This document shows, one piece after another, positions 1 to 8,515 of a stretch of DNA of 64,000 nucleotides. The number at the start of each line of letters is the position of its first letter. Within the stretch, counting starts at the first letter, position 1. Origin of the DNA: CBDFGN01 sp965247065. Its GTDB lineage: Bacteria > Bacteroidota > Bacteroidia > Cytophagales > Cyclobacteriaceae. Below the pieces are notes generated by a model, which had not been told where the DNA came from, searched no databases, and saw nothing but the letters and a program-made list of their open reading frames with translations. Location of the stretch: NCBI GenBank assembly GCA_965247065.1, contig CBDFGN010000006.1, forward strand, positions 3,286,001 through 3,350,000, written 5' to 3'. A program made the position numbers and the translations under genes.

Positions 1-532
1 TAGACAGGCTAATCAGGGTTAACCTCCAATCGATATAGAACATGAAGGCGAGGATAAAAACCAATTGCAGAAGGTCACCAATCATTGCCGCAAGGCCCTC
101 ACTGAAAACGTTAGACAATGTCTCGATGTCAGAAATATTCCGGGTGACTAGTTTGCCAATTGGTGTATTGTCAAAAAAACGTAATCTCAGTTTAAGCAAG
201 TGCTCGTAAAGCTTAACCCGTATGTCCTTAATTATGCTTTGACCCAGCCAGCCCGAAAGGTAGGTATGGAAATATTGGACCAAGCCCTGAATGACCAGAA
301 GTCCAACCAGCAAAGTGGTCATCTGGACCAAGCCCTGGTAATCTCCCATCGACACGTGATTGTCAATAGTCAGTTGGATCAAATAGGGCCGCACCGGTGC
401 CAGGATCGCTAACAATAAGGTTAAGAAGACCAGGAAATTAAACCGGCGTAAATAGGGGTTTGCATAAACAAAGAGCCTTCTGAGAATCCTCAGATCGACA
501 ATATTTCCGCTGAGTTCAAATCCCTTATCCAT
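1..532 (-). CDS. ABC exporter, transmembrane domain (partial at window edge)
   Basis: This is the N-terminal part of a type I ABC exporter half-transporter of the MsbA/YheH kind. The first 177 codons start at an ATG at 532 and run off the left edge. The translation shows a short cytosolic head, a hydrophobic helix near residues 32-50, a second near 70-90, then the ABC_membrane motif around GKLVTRNISDIETLSNVFSE, which fits the intracellular coupling-helix region. The ATPase domain lies outside the window. The start overlaps the truA stop by 8 bases, so the two genes are probably translationally coupled. In this family the substrate may be a lipid, drug or peptide and cannot be told from this part. 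Family assignment is confident; the substrate is unknown. Confidence 0.85.
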   Translation of the reverse strand, partial: MDKGFELSGNIVDLRILRRLFVYANPYLRRFNFLVFLTLLLAILAPVRPYLIQLTIDNHVSMGDYQGLVQMTTLLVGLLVIQGLVQYFHTYLSGWLGQSIIKDIRVKLYEHLLKLRLRFFDNTPIGKLVTRNISDIETLSNVFSEGLAAMIGDLLQLVFILAFMFYIDWRLTLISLS

Positions 533-1283
533 GAGATCCCAATATCAGTAAGTTCTTTGGATAAATCACCCGGCACAGATATAGCCCATGAGCGGGGACT
601 GACATGCCTGCCAGCGATCGGTCCTGGCTTGCCATAATTTTCTTAAGATCAGAAACTGTCATCCGGTTTTGTCCTATGTCCAGCAAAGTTCCCACGATAG
701 TTCGAACCATGCCTCGTAAGAATCGATCGGCGTGAATGTGGAAAGTAGCTCTGGTTCCATGAATTTCCCAGTAGGCCTTATTGATATTGCAAATGAAATG
801 CTCGACGTCGGTTTTCACCCGGCTAAAGGATTCGAAACTCCTTTTACCTTCCAGCATCTTAGAGGCACGATCCAATTTGGTCCGGTCCAGGGATGGCCGA
901 AATAAGTAAAAAAGATCCGGACCTAACGGACATTTAACATGCGTTATCCGGTATTCGTACTTTCGTTCGATCGCATCAAACCGGGCGTGGCTATCATCAG
1001 CAACCTGGTAGATATTCCGGATGCTGATATCCTCCGGCAACATTTTATTGAGCTTATATTGAAGGTCATCCTGAATCACGCTTTGGATGATGTCCAGATG
1101 AAAAAACTGCTGTTCCGCGTGGACGCCTTTGTCGGTTCTTCCACTGCCAATAGTGTGCACTTCTTCCCCTAGAATTTTTGTGAGCGAATTGTTAATGATC
1201 TGTTGTACCCCTACCGCGTTCTTTTGGACCTGCCAGCCGTGGTAAGCCGTGCCCCGGTAGCTCGCTTCAAAGAAATATCTCAA
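525..1283 (-). CDS. truA: tRNA pseudouridine(38-40) synthase TruA
   Basis: TruA isomerises uridines at positions 38-40 in the anticodon stem-loop of many tRNAs. The 252-residue protein has normal family length. The catalytic motif GSGRTDKGVHAEQQ is present with the nucleophilic aspartate at residue 51, and the early AYHGWQ motif is at residues 13-18. The start is TTG at 1283; it gives the typical opening MRYFFEASYRGT and no ATG lies nearby in frame. The gene follows the small lipoprotein gene and its terminator on the same strand, and its end overlaps the ABC exporter start. I see no damage or unusual insertions. Confidence 0.95.
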   Translation of the reverse strand: MRYFFEASYRGTAYHGWQVQKNAVGVQQIINNSLTKILGEEVHTIGSGRTDKGVHAEQQFFHLDIIQSVIQDDLQYKLNKMLPEDISIRNIYQVADDSHARFDAIERKYEYRITHVKCPLGPDLFYLFRPSLDRTKLDRASKMLEGKRSFESFSRVKTDVEHFICNINKAYWEIHGTRATFHIHADRFLRGMVRTIVGTLLDIGQNRMTVSDLKKIMASQDRSLAGMSVPAHGLYLCRVIYPKNLLILGSHG

Positions 1284-1330
1284 AGCAACACAATTGATTA
1301 AATGAAAAGTGAATTTAAGAAAAGAAGGAG

Positions 1331-1361
1331 TAAAAAAATCCCAAGCCGGGGCTTGGGATTA
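1331..1361 (-). terminator. Rho-independent terminator of the small lipoprotein gene
   Basis: A perfect 11-base inverted repeat, AATCCCAAGCC and GGCTTGGGATT, with a 2-base gap, is followed on the minus strand by a run of seven T. It overlaps the stop codon at 1359-1361. It separates the upstream minus-strand genes from truA. Confidence 0.85.
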
Positions 1362-1490
1362 GGCATTCAGATCATTTTTCAACTCTTTTTGAGCCGGTTC
1401 TTTGCTGTAGGTTGGACAATACTTGGTTCCCGAACAGGAGGATATTGCCATTATAATCACAGCAAGTACCAGGGTAAGAGTCTTCTTCAT
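1359..1490 (-). CDS. 43-residue lipoprotein with GTKYCPTYSK motif, copy 1
   Basis: This is a very small predicted lipoprotein of 43 residues. A lysine-led hydrophobic signal peptide ends in a lipobox (AISSC, lipidated Cys19), leaving a mature peptide of about 25 residues that begins CSGTKYCPTYSK and ends in a charged tail. A second cysteine at residue 25 could form a disulfide or bind a ligand. An in-frame ATG two codons upstream (1496) is an alternative start. A paralogue with the same ten-residue core lies at 9669-9806. The gene has its own strong terminator and follows the DUF4340 gene by 112 bases. The shared motif and lipobox show that it is real. I do not recognise a function. Confidence 0.75.
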   Translation of the reverse strand: MKKTLTLVLAVIIMAISSCSGTKYCPTYSKEPAQKELKNDLNA

Positions 1491-1602
1491 AAACATAGTA
1501 AACAGTCCTTGAATCTAACTCCAATGCATATTAGCATCCAGATAAGTTTGGATCATATGTTACATAACGGGGATACTGGCGAATTGTTATTTGCACCGCC
1601 AT

Positions 1603-2550
1603 TCAATCTGGATTTCCTAGATCCAGCAATTGTTCTGCCGCCGGGAAAAGTTTATCGACCAATTTTCGCTCGGGGTCTGAAAACCACGAATTCGCATTGT
1701 GAGAGGAGTTGAGGACCCAATTGTGGACAGGATGAGAAAATGCTTCGACGAGAATACCATCAGCTCCCCCCATAGCTATGAGTACAGAGTATATAGGCGG
1801 ACCCAAGGCTGACCTGCTTATATCATCAACAAAGTCGGTTCCGGACAAAAACCTTACACTGTTGATGAAGGTCTGGGTCGAAGCTGAGTCAGATTGGACG
1901 CCCTCAATGACCCATGGACCCGCCACTGATTTGGTCATCGTGAACGAGCTATCCTCAGGGTAATCAAAGCTAAACTGATTTACTGAATCCTTAACCAATC
2001 TCAACAACTCTTTGAATCGATAACTGCTGGGTTCAGATCCGAAAGAGATGCCCATAAAATCAGCAGCAGCATAAACTTCGCTGTCAGCAGATAGCCTGAC
2101 ATAGGTATAGAAGCTTCTTTGGCCTTGAACTCCGAATCGGCCGATGACCAAGTCCAGAGCCTCTTTATTATCTTCGAAAATTTGCACTCTCGTACCGGCG
2201 GTGTCCACTTGATATTCGGCCCATTTTTCTTTCTGATTGGCAACCAATCTGGATGGCTTGATAGTCTGAAGAGTGGACAAAGAATTCTTTACGCTGGATT
2301 TCACAGCGGGAACAACCTTGTTTTCCGATAGCTTTATTTCCCATCCGTTCCCCGATCGACTAATCTCGAACGGGTCACCGGTTCCTTTTGCGATGATCAC
2401 CTTTGTTACCTGGAGGGTATCGATTTCAACCAGGGTTTCTCTAAATGAAGAACTGCGGCTTTGGTTACCCGTGAACTCCAAAGCCAGAAAAATCAACACA
2501 AGTACTGCAAGGATTCCCAATAAATGAATCGTCGAAAGCCTTTTGATCAT
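1603..2550 (-). CDS. DUF4340 domain protein, partner of the Gld-type ABC transporter
   Basis: The 315-residue protein has one N-terminal transmembrane anchor (about residues 8-26, HLLGILAVLVLIFLALEF) and a large extracytoplasmic region of the DUF4340 type, seen in motifs such as EIDTLQVTKVIIAKG and the later FSFDYPEDSSFTM segment. DUF4340 proteins commonly sit downstream of GldG-like ABC auxiliary proteins, as here, 25 bases after gldG. The likely role is a periplasmic accessory to the transporter; the exact function is unknown. The start is ATG 2550; a GTG two codons earlier (2556) is possible. It is the last gene of the gldA-gldF-gldG operon before the small lipoprotein. Confidence 0.8.
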   Translation of the reverse strand: MIKRLSTIHLLGILAVLVLIFLALEFTGNQSRSSSFRETLVEIDTLQVTKVIIAKGTGDPFEISRSGNGWEIKLSENKVVPAVKSSVKNSLSTLQTIKPSRLVANQKEKWAEYQVDTAGTRVQIFEDNKEALDLVIGRFGVQGQRSFYTYVRLSADSEVYAAADFMGISFGSEPSSYRFKELLRLVKDSVNQFSFDYPEDSSFTMTKSVAGPWVIEGVQSDSASTQTFINSVRFLSGTDFVDDISRSALGPPIYSVLIAMGGADGILVEAFSHPVHNWVLNSSHNANSWFSDPERKLVDKLFPAAEQLLDLGNPD

Positions 2551-2575
2551 GGGCACTGAATTTTCTTACAATTAG

Positions 2576-4093
2576 CTAATACTCTCCCTTGAGCCATTTC
2601 TGCCTTTTCCTTTGATTTCCTTGACGCCTTACAACACCATAGATCAAAATGAAAATTATTGGCATGAGAACATTTCCATACTTGATCAGGTTTCTGGTAT
2701 TGTCCTCAACAGGATCCAGGGGCCTGGAGGTTACTCCCTTCGTTCTCAGATCGATTAATCCAGTATCATCAGCCAACCAGTCAATGGAGTTAGATGCGAA
2801 ATTTACATTGTCTTGACTTACTTGCTGTTGTTGCTCCGCTTCTCCGTTGACGGCGAATCGTCCGTTCGAAACAATCACCATTCGGGAATTAGTCTCCCCT
2901 GATATTGGCCCATCAAGCGAAACAGCGACTATCTGGCCTGGATCACGAAAATCCGATTCTCCCCATTCTTTATTAATGTCCACATAGGCTGGTGCATTCA
3001 CTAATCCGGATTGTTCCGAGCTTAGTGCCAGGGGCTGTACTTCCACAGCCGAATCAATGTTGTTCATAGTCAACGCCGCTGTGAAGGGTAAACCCAGTGT
3101 TTCAATCCCCTGGACGGCGGGATGGTCGGTAAACCTGGAAATCATTGGGAAGAACGGAAATTGGACCTGCGTATTAAAGACAAACGGGCCTTGTTGCTGC
3201 CGCACCCCCACTGACCCACAGCTGACATCCACTACGAATTGGTCCCTAAATTCTACACCTTTATTAGCCAGCCATTCCTTCATCCCAATTTGGGGGCCTG
3301 TTCCAAGGTAGCCAGTACTCAAATCTCCACTCAGATTATTATAGGCCACAAATATGTTACCTCCAGCCTCCAGAAATCGATCAAGCTTCTCAAAATGTTC
3401 TATGGCTATAGTATCAGTGGGATCCATTATCGCCAGAGCCCGGTATATCAGCGGAATGTCCTGGTCCTCTGTTATGGAATAAGGCTCGACATCATACAGT
3501 ACCGTCAACTGGGACAGCAACTGCGGCATGGCCGGAAGAGCCGGTTCACCATGATCTTGTAGAAATCCAATTTTTGGCTTGTCTGAAATAGATAATTTCT
3601 TGATAGCAGTGGTTAGTGAATACTCCATTGCAGAACCGGGCTGAACCACGGGAATCACTTCCTTCTCATCTCCTATCTGCATCACAGCGCCCATATAAGC
3701 CCTCATTTGCTTCACCTGATCTCGCTCGGTCACATTGATCATTAATGGACCGATCCCTTGTTGCTGTGCTTGCGCTTCGGTTGCGTCACTTTCGTTGGGA
3801 TTTAAGAACTGGTACACTATGTTGTTTTGTGATCGGTCCTCGTACTCGGTCAAAAGATCTTCGAAGTCTCTCCTGTTCGTCATCAACTGGGGTGGTAAAT
3901 CCTCCGAGAAGTAGGCTGTTATAGTAATTACATTGTCCAGATCAGTTAGAATATCCTTGGTCGCCGTGCTTAAAGTGTACCGTTGGTCCGCGGTAAAATC
4001 CAGCCTGAAATAAAGACGATTGGAAATCAGGTTTACCACTACGGCGATGCCCAGTATGATGATTAATTGACTGTAAATCTTAGTTTTCTTCAT
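2576..4093 (-). CDS. gldG: GldG-like ABC transporter auxiliary protein
   Basis: The 505-residue protein belongs to the gliding-motility-associated ABC auxiliary family (ABC_transp_aux). It has an N-terminal membrane helix (about residues 8-26), a long extracytoplasmic domain including NVITITAYFSEDLPPQL, GFLQDHGEPALP and the DPTDTIAIEHFEKLDRFLEA segment, and a C-terminal membrane helix (about 475-492) followed by a basic tail. In Flavobacterium, GldG works with GldF and GldA in gliding motility, but homologues are widespread in non-gliding Bacteroidota. It lies 6 bases from gldF and is followed by DUF4340. The family call is firm; a role in gliding cannot be deduced because no other gld gene lies in the window. 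Confidence 0.88.
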   Translation of the reverse strand: MKKTKIYSQLIIILGIAVVVNLISNRLYFRLDFTADQRYTLSTATKDILTDLDNVITITAYFSEDLPPQLMTNRRDFEDLLTEYEDRSQNNIVYQFLNPNESDATEAQAQQQGIGPLMINVTERDQVKQMRAYMGAVMQIGDEKEVIPVVQPGSAMEYSLTTAIKKLSISDKPKIGFLQDHGEPALPAMPQLLSQLTVLYDVEPYSITEDQDIPLIYRALAIMDPTDTIAIEHFEKLDRFLEAGGNIFVAYNNLSGDLSTGYLGTGPQIGMKEWLANKGVEFRDQFVVDVSCGSVGVRQQQGPFVFNTQVQFPFFPMISRFTDHPAVQGIETLGLPFTAALTMNNIDSAVEVQPLALSSEQSGLVNAPAYVDINKEWGESDFRDPGQIVAVSLDGPISGETNSRMVIVSNGRFAVNGEAEQQQQVSQDNVNFASNSIDWLADDTGLIDLRTKGVTSRPLDPVEDNTRNLIKYGNVLMPIIFILIYGVVRRQGNQRKRQKWLKGEY

Positions 4094-4099
4094 ATTTGA

Positions 4100-4825
4100 T
4101 TAAGATTGCCAGTTACGTCTGTTCATCATAGTTTTCGACAGGGTAAGCCCCAGGAAAATAATGGATAAGTAAAAGATCAAGTCCCTGCTGTCCACTACAC
4201 CGCGGGCCAGGGATCGATAGTGATTTTGAATGCTCAAGTAGCTAAGAACGCTCCCTACCACTCCCGTGAACCCCGCCGCTACAATATCAAAAATCAGCTG
4301 AAAGAAAATCCCTACGAAAAGCGCCACCAGGTAGGCGATGATCTGGTTATTGGTCGTGCTGCTAGCGAATAATCCTATACTGATGTAAGCGGCGCTTACC
4401 AAAAGTAAACCAAAATATCCTCCAATGACTGCACCGTGATCAACTGAGCCCAATATATGGACGGTCAGGTAATAAGGGAGAGTGCAGACCAATGCTACGG
4501 CTATCAAGAGCAGAGAAGCCAGGAATTTGCCTCCTACAATGTTCCAGTCTGAAACCGGTTTGGTGCTCAAAAGTTCAATGGTTCCAGACCGGGTCTCTTC
4601 AGCCAAGGTTCTCATAGTAATTGCCGGAATGAAGAAAAACAGAGTCCAGAAACCGATAGAAAAGAATACCTGTAAATCGGCCTGGTTTATAAGAAAAACA
4701 TTACTGCCAAACAACCAAGTGAAAAACCCGCTCAATCCCAGGAACACGATGATCAAAACATAGGCGATAAGGGAGTCAAAATATGACCCCAACTCCCTTT
4801 TAGCAATTACCCAAGTGCTTTTCAT
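4100..4825 (-). CDS. gldF: GldF-like ABC transporter permease
   Basis: The 241-residue integral membrane protein is the permease of the GldA/GldF/GldG transporter. About six hydrophobic segments are visible, beginning at LIAYVLIIVFLGLSGFF. The conserved cytosolic stretch MRTLAEETRSGTIELLSTKP (near residues 71-90) is typical of ABC-2 type permeases of this family. It starts at ATG 4825, 11 bases after the ATPase gene, and is followed by gldG after 6 bases, so the genes form one transcription unit. Length is normal for GldF. The transported substrate is unknown. Confidence 0.9.
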   Translation of the reverse strand: MKSTWVIAKRELGSYFDSLIAYVLIIVFLGLSGFFTWLFGSNVFLINQADLQVFFSIGFWTLFFFIPAITMRTLAEETRSGTIELLSTKPVSDWNIVGGKFLASLLLIAVALVCTLPYYLTVHILGSVDHGAVIGGYFGLLLVSAAYISIGLFASSTTNNQIIAYLVALFVGIFFQLIFDIVAAGFTGVVGSVLSYLSIQNHYRSLARGVVDSRDLIFYLSIIFLGLTLSKTMMNRRNWQS

Positions 4826-4836
4826 TGTTGACGACT

Positions 4837-5763
4837 TTAGTTGGTAAGTTTCCTGAAGATATCCTCTAGGCTGGTTTCATTCCCAACCATTTCCAGAAGG
4901 TACCATTTGTTCTGAACGCAAAGGTCAAACACTGCCTTTCGAGAGGAGCTATCGGGTTTACTTTGGATTGTGTAAAAGCCTTCTTTACCCTCAACTGGCT
5001 TCACAGTCTCAACAGTGGCCAACCCGAGCAGATCCTTTTCAACTGGACTCCCTTCGCCAGCTTCGACCTGGACGGTTAGTATTTCCCTGCCACTTGCCTG
5101 TTGCCTTAGATTCATGGCGGTGCCATCAGCCACAATTTTACCGCGGTTTATGATCAAGATCCTATCGCAGGTAGCCTCAACCTCTGAAAGAATATGCGAG
5201 CTGAGGATAACGGTCTTTTCGCGACCTAATTTTTTGATCAATTTTCTTATCTCAATGATTTGGTTGGGATCAAGCCCGGAGGTAGGTTCATCCAAAACCA
5301 GGATCTCAGGATCATGAATCATTGCCTGAGCCAGGCCGACCCTTTGCCGGAAACCTTTGCTTAGTTCCATGATCTTCTTCGACTTTTCTCTTTCAAGCCC
5401 GCAAACGTCGATCATCCGGGCGATTCGGTCTGAGATTTCCCCACCCGGGACCCCTTGAATCTCAGCACAAAATCGCAGGTAATCAATTAAGGCCATCTCG
5501 GCGTATAAGGGGTTATTTTCAGGCAGGTAGCCAATTCGCTTCTTGAACTCTCCGGGATCACGGTCAACGGTAAAGTCCTGGAGTCTTATGGTCCCGCTTT
5601 GAGCGGCCAAAAAGCAGGTGATCATTTTCATCGTGGTACTTTTCCCCGCACCATTAGGACCCAGGAAACCTACTACCTCCCCGGTGTTAATCGTAAAAGA
5701 AATATTGTTGACTGCCTTTTCGGAGCCGTAGGACTTGGTTAGATTTTCTACCTCAATCGCCAT
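4837..5763 (-). CDS. gldA: GldA-like ABC transporter ATP-binding protein
   Basis: This is the ATPase that drives the GldF permease. The start at ATG 5763 gives MAIEVENLTKSYG, the usual ATPase opening; the frame stays open 16 codons further but that extension is not protein-like. The Walker A motif GPNGAGKST is at residues 35-43, the signature motif appears as LSKGFRQR, and Walker B is ILVLDEPTSGLDP followed by the SSHILSEVE H-loop. The 309-residue length, including the C-terminal extension, matches GldA. It is the first gene of the operon gldA-gldF-gldG-DUF4340, and a terminator hairpin separates it from the upstream VWA gene. Confidence 0.9.
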   Translation of the reverse strand: MAIEVENLTKSYGSEKAVNNISFTINTGEVVGFLGPNGAGKSTTMKMITCFLAAQSGTIRLQDFTVDRDPGEFKKRIGYLPENNPLYAEMALIDYLRFCAEIQGVPGGEISDRIARMIDVCGLEREKSKKIMELSKGFRQRVGLAQAMIHDPEILVLDEPTSGLDPNQIIEIRKLIKKLGREKTVILSSHILSEVEATCDRILIINRGKIVADGTAMNLRQQASGREILTVQVEAGEGSPVEKDLLGLATVETVKPVEGKEGFYTIQSKPDSSSRKAVFDLCVQNKWYLLEMVGNETSLEDIFRKLTN

Positions 5764-5869
5764 CTGGGGACATTGATGATTTTTCGGACGCAATGTTAAT
5801 AAGGCTGGCAAAAATTAGCAAGTCTCTCTTTTGCTAAATCGTTAAAAATTGTTAAAAAAGAAGTTGCAT

Positions 5870-5910
5870 CAAAACTAGAATTGGCATGATATTCACCAAT
5901 TCTAGCTTTG
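5870..5910 (-). terminator. Terminator hairpin after the VWA protein gene
   Basis: On the minus strand the perfect arms CTAGAATTGG and CCAATTCTAG enclose an 11-base loop. The stem extends to about 15 pairs through flanking CAAAG/TTTTG with one G-T wobble, and the T-rich 3' side resembles a short U-tract. It lies about 80 bases after the VWA gene stop and before gldA. Confidence 0.6.
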
Positions 5911-5991
5911 AAAATTGATAGCGTCTTGGGTGGAATCTGCAGAAGCTTGCTATTGAATCACAATTAGGTGATCAAGGAATTCCCCTAAAAT

Positions 5992-7854
5992 CTACCTCCG
6001 GGCTAGAGCTCTTGAGGATTTCACTAAGTTGATGAATTCCATTCTATAGCCGTTAGTGTCATTTCCTCTAGCTTGCCACGACCAGCTGATGACATCCTGG
6101 AAAGTTGCATCTCCCTTGTGATCTGAATCTCGGAGGAGCATACCAAAAGAGGCTACGGCGGCCGAAAACCGGAAATCCTCACTGGTCTGCCCCCACGCCG
6201 TGACTACATTCGGTACTACCCTTTGGACCAGCCGGCTACGATCCCGGTTTGGATTTTTGTAGCGGAACTTAATCGTGGTCAACTCACGATTTGTTCCTCC
6301 AGAATTAGACGGCTCCTGCTGATACTTGAGTGCATCCACGGTCCCAAGCCTGTCTGTACTTACTCCTACCGGAATGATTTCATAAAGGGCGGTCACGGTG
6401 TGACCAGCACCCAATTCCCCAGCATCCTTGCGATCATCATTGAAATCTTCGTGATTTAAAATACGGTTTTCATAACCGATCAACCGGTATCCCTGAACAA
6501 CCTCAGGGTTGAATTCTATCTGAATTTTTACATCCTTGGCGATAGTGAACAAATTAGCTCGCATTTCTTTCACGAATACCTTCCGCGCCTCTTGAATGTT
6601 ATCAATATAAAAGTAATTGCCATTGCCTGCATTACTGATTTGTTCCATGCGTCCATCTTTGTAATTCCCCATCCCAAAGCCGGTTATGGTAAGATACACT
6701 CCCTTTTTTCGCTTTTCCTCTATGAGTCGAACCATTTCGGAGGTAGAAGACACTCCCACGTTAAAATCTCCATCAGTAGCTAGGATAACCCTATTATTGC
6801 CCCCCTCAATTAGATTCTCTATCGCCACCCTATAAGCCAGTTCGATACCGGCGCCCCCTGCGGTAGATCCTCCTGCCTCCAAATTCTCCAAAGCAGTCAT
6901 TATCTGGGTTTTACTGTTTGCCCCACATGATGGTAATACGAGCCCTGCCGCACCCGCATAAGCAACAATGGCCACCCGGTCTCTGGATCCTAGCTCCTTA
7001 ATCAAAAGATTCAATGATGATTTCAGTAACGGAAGCTTATTGGGAGCTGACATTGACCCGGATACATCGATTAAGAATACCAGGTTGCTCGGTTTCAGGC
7101 TTTCGTAATCCAGCTTCCTACCTTGTAAGCCGATGTGCAAGAGTTTATGTATAGGGTTCCAGGGAGTACTGGAGTATTCAGTGGTAATTGAAAAGGGATC
7201 ATCACCAGCAGGTTGAGGATAGTCGTAGTTGAAGTAATTGACCATTTCTTCAATCCTCACGGCGTCTTTGGGCGGCAGCTGTCCAATGTTTAGCATCCGT
7301 CGGACGTTGCTATAGGAAGCGGCATCGACATCGATCGAGAAGGTTGACAAGGGTTCACCCCTGGCGCTGTGAAAGATGTTTTCAGAAATATGGTCATACT
7401 CCTCAGTATTGTGATAAACGGAGTAATAATCAAAGGCGTCAGCGGCGACGCTCATTTCCATGGCCGGCGCGCCATTGCCAGCGGACCGCTTTTCAGATTT
7501 TGTTCCAGGAGAGAACCTCAGATCGGAAATTTCTTCCTCGACCTCTATTAATTCATTGACTGGACTCAGGCCTACGTTCATTTGATTCCTATGACCAACT
7601 TCCATTCGATAAGTTTCAAATCCTGGCAAGCTGAATATAAGTATGGCGCTATTTCCAGGAACCATAATCTCAAAACCGCCGGTCCTATCCGACCTAACCT
7701 GATCTTTGGTTCCTTCAACCCCAATAAGCACCGCCTCAAGGGGGTTTCCGGTTTGCAGAGAAAAGACCGTTCCAGATATTTTCCTGTCCAACCCCTGGGG
7801 CTGGTCGAGAGCCGCTAAGAACAGCAAGCACAGGAATAACCAAAATGTTTTCAT
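5992..7854 (-). CDS. VWA domain protein of the YfbK type with N-terminal CarbopepD_reg-like domain
   Basis: The 620-residue exported protein starts at ATG 7854, giving a signal peptide (MKTFWLFLCLLFLAALDQ). A carboxypeptidase-regulatory-like beta-sandwich follows at about residues 25-95 (ISGTVFSLQTGNPLEAVLIG). Next come the YfbK-type vWF_A N-terminal region (about 150-235), the VWA domain with the MIDAS motif DVSGSM at residues 263-268, and a C-terminal DUF3520-like region. VWA domains bind ligands through a metal ion; the role of this family is not known. The gene is divergent from an ECF sigma factor and an anti-sigma/TonB protein. That neighbourhood suggests an envelope-stress or surface-assembly locus, but this is inference. 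The regulatory-like domain points to outer-membrane or surface placement. Confidence 0.88.
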   Translation of the reverse strand: MKTFWLFLCLLFLAALDQPQGLDRKISGTVFSLQTGNPLEAVLIGVEGTKDQVRSDRTGGFEIMVPGNSAILIFSLPGFETYRMEVGHRNQMNVGLSPVNELIEVEEEISDLRFSPGTKSEKRSAGNGAPAMEMSVAADAFDYYSVYHNTEEYDHISENIFHSARGEPLSTFSIDVDAASYSNVRRMLNIGQLPPKDAVRIEEMVNYFNYDYPQPAGDDPFSITTEYSSTPWNPIHKLLHIGLQGRKLDYESLKPSNLVFLIDVSGSMSAPNKLPLLKSSLNLLIKELGSRDRVAIVAYAGAAGLVLPSCGANSKTQIMTALENLEAGGSTAGGAGIELAYRVAIENLIEGGNNRVILATDGDFNVGVSSTSEMVRLIEEKRKKGVYLTITGFGMGNYKDGRMEQISNAGNGNYFYIDNIQEARKVFVKEMRANLFTIAKDVKIQIEFNPEVVQGYRLIGYENRILNHEDFNDDRKDAGELGAGHTVTALYEIIPVGVSTDRLGTVDALKYQQEPSNSGGTNRELTTIKFRYKNPNRDRSRLVQRVVPNVVTAWGQTSEDFRFSAAVASFGMLLRDSDHKGDATFQDVISWSWQARGNDTNGYRMEFINLVKSSRALARR

Positions 7855-7930
7855 AATAATTGCGTTTAAAGTATGGATGCGGAAGTAAGAGCGATTCCAT
7901 AAGTCAGGAGAGATTTTTATTTTTACCGTG

Positions 7931-8515
7931 ATGACATTTCTTAAGACCAACCGCAGTTCTCCGCTGGATGATCAGCTCCTTATCCGGAAATTCAAGGACA
8001 CTGGTGACCATGACCATCTAACCACACTATTTGAGAGGTATCTTCATTTGATCTACGGAGTATGCTTAAAATACCTGAAGGATGAGGACGACAGCCAGGA
8101 CGCTACTATGCAGATCTATGAGAAACTTAACGAGGCGCTAAGGAGAGACGAAATTGAACATTTCGGTAGTTGGCTACACGTTACGGTTAAGAACCATTGT
8201 CTAATGTGGTTACGGGCCAAAAAATCCCGGGAGAAAAGAGATCAGGATTTCGGATCCGATGTGGAAATATCATATTCCTTGCATCATAATAATGAAATGG
8301 ACTTTGATGCGAGTTTAAGTTCTTTGGAAAAAGCGATTGCTAAATTACCTTTGGAACAAAAAACCTGTATTGACCTATTTTACCTAAATCAGAAATGCTA
8401 TCAGGAAATTGCCCGAGTCACTGGCTACGATCTAAAGAAGGTGAAAAGCTTCCTTCAAAATGGGCGACGTAATTTGAAGATAATCCTGACCCAAGAAGAT
8501 GACGAGAGAACATAA
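7931..8515 (+). CDS. ECF-type RNA polymerase sigma factor
   Basis: The 194-residue protein has the two domains of group 4 sigma factors. Region 2 is at about residues 20-90 (LTTLFERYLHLIYGVCLKYLKDEDDSQDATMQIYEKL, where DDSQD is the typical helix turn). Region 4 is at about 135-190 (LPLEQKTCIDLFYLNQKCYQEIARVTGY, then KVKSFLQNGRRNLK, the helix-turn-helix). ATG 7931 is preferred over the GTG one codon earlier. The gene overlaps the downstream anti-sigma/TonB gene by 17 bases, so the two are co-translated. The divergent VWA protein gene is a natural candidate target. Confidence 0.88.
   Translation: MTFLKTNRSSPLDDQLLIRKFKDTGDHDHLTTLFERYLHLIYGVCLKYLKDEDDSQDATMQIYEKLNEALRRDEIEHFGSWLHVTVKNHCLMWLRAKKSREKRDQDFGSDVEISYSLHHNNEMDFDASLSSLEKAIAKLPLEQKTCIDLFYLNQKCYQEIARVTGYDLKKVKSFLQNGRRNLKIILTQEDDERT

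Noticed and set aside
1302..1712. Open frame of 136 codons on the plus strand
   Set aside because: It runs antisense across the small lipoprotein gene, its terminator and the DUF4340 end, and has no protein-like features.
5992..7854. VWA protein as a BatA/BatB homologue
   Set aside because: Its N-terminal region and domain order match the YfbK type, and it lacks the flanking membrane helices of BatA/BatB.
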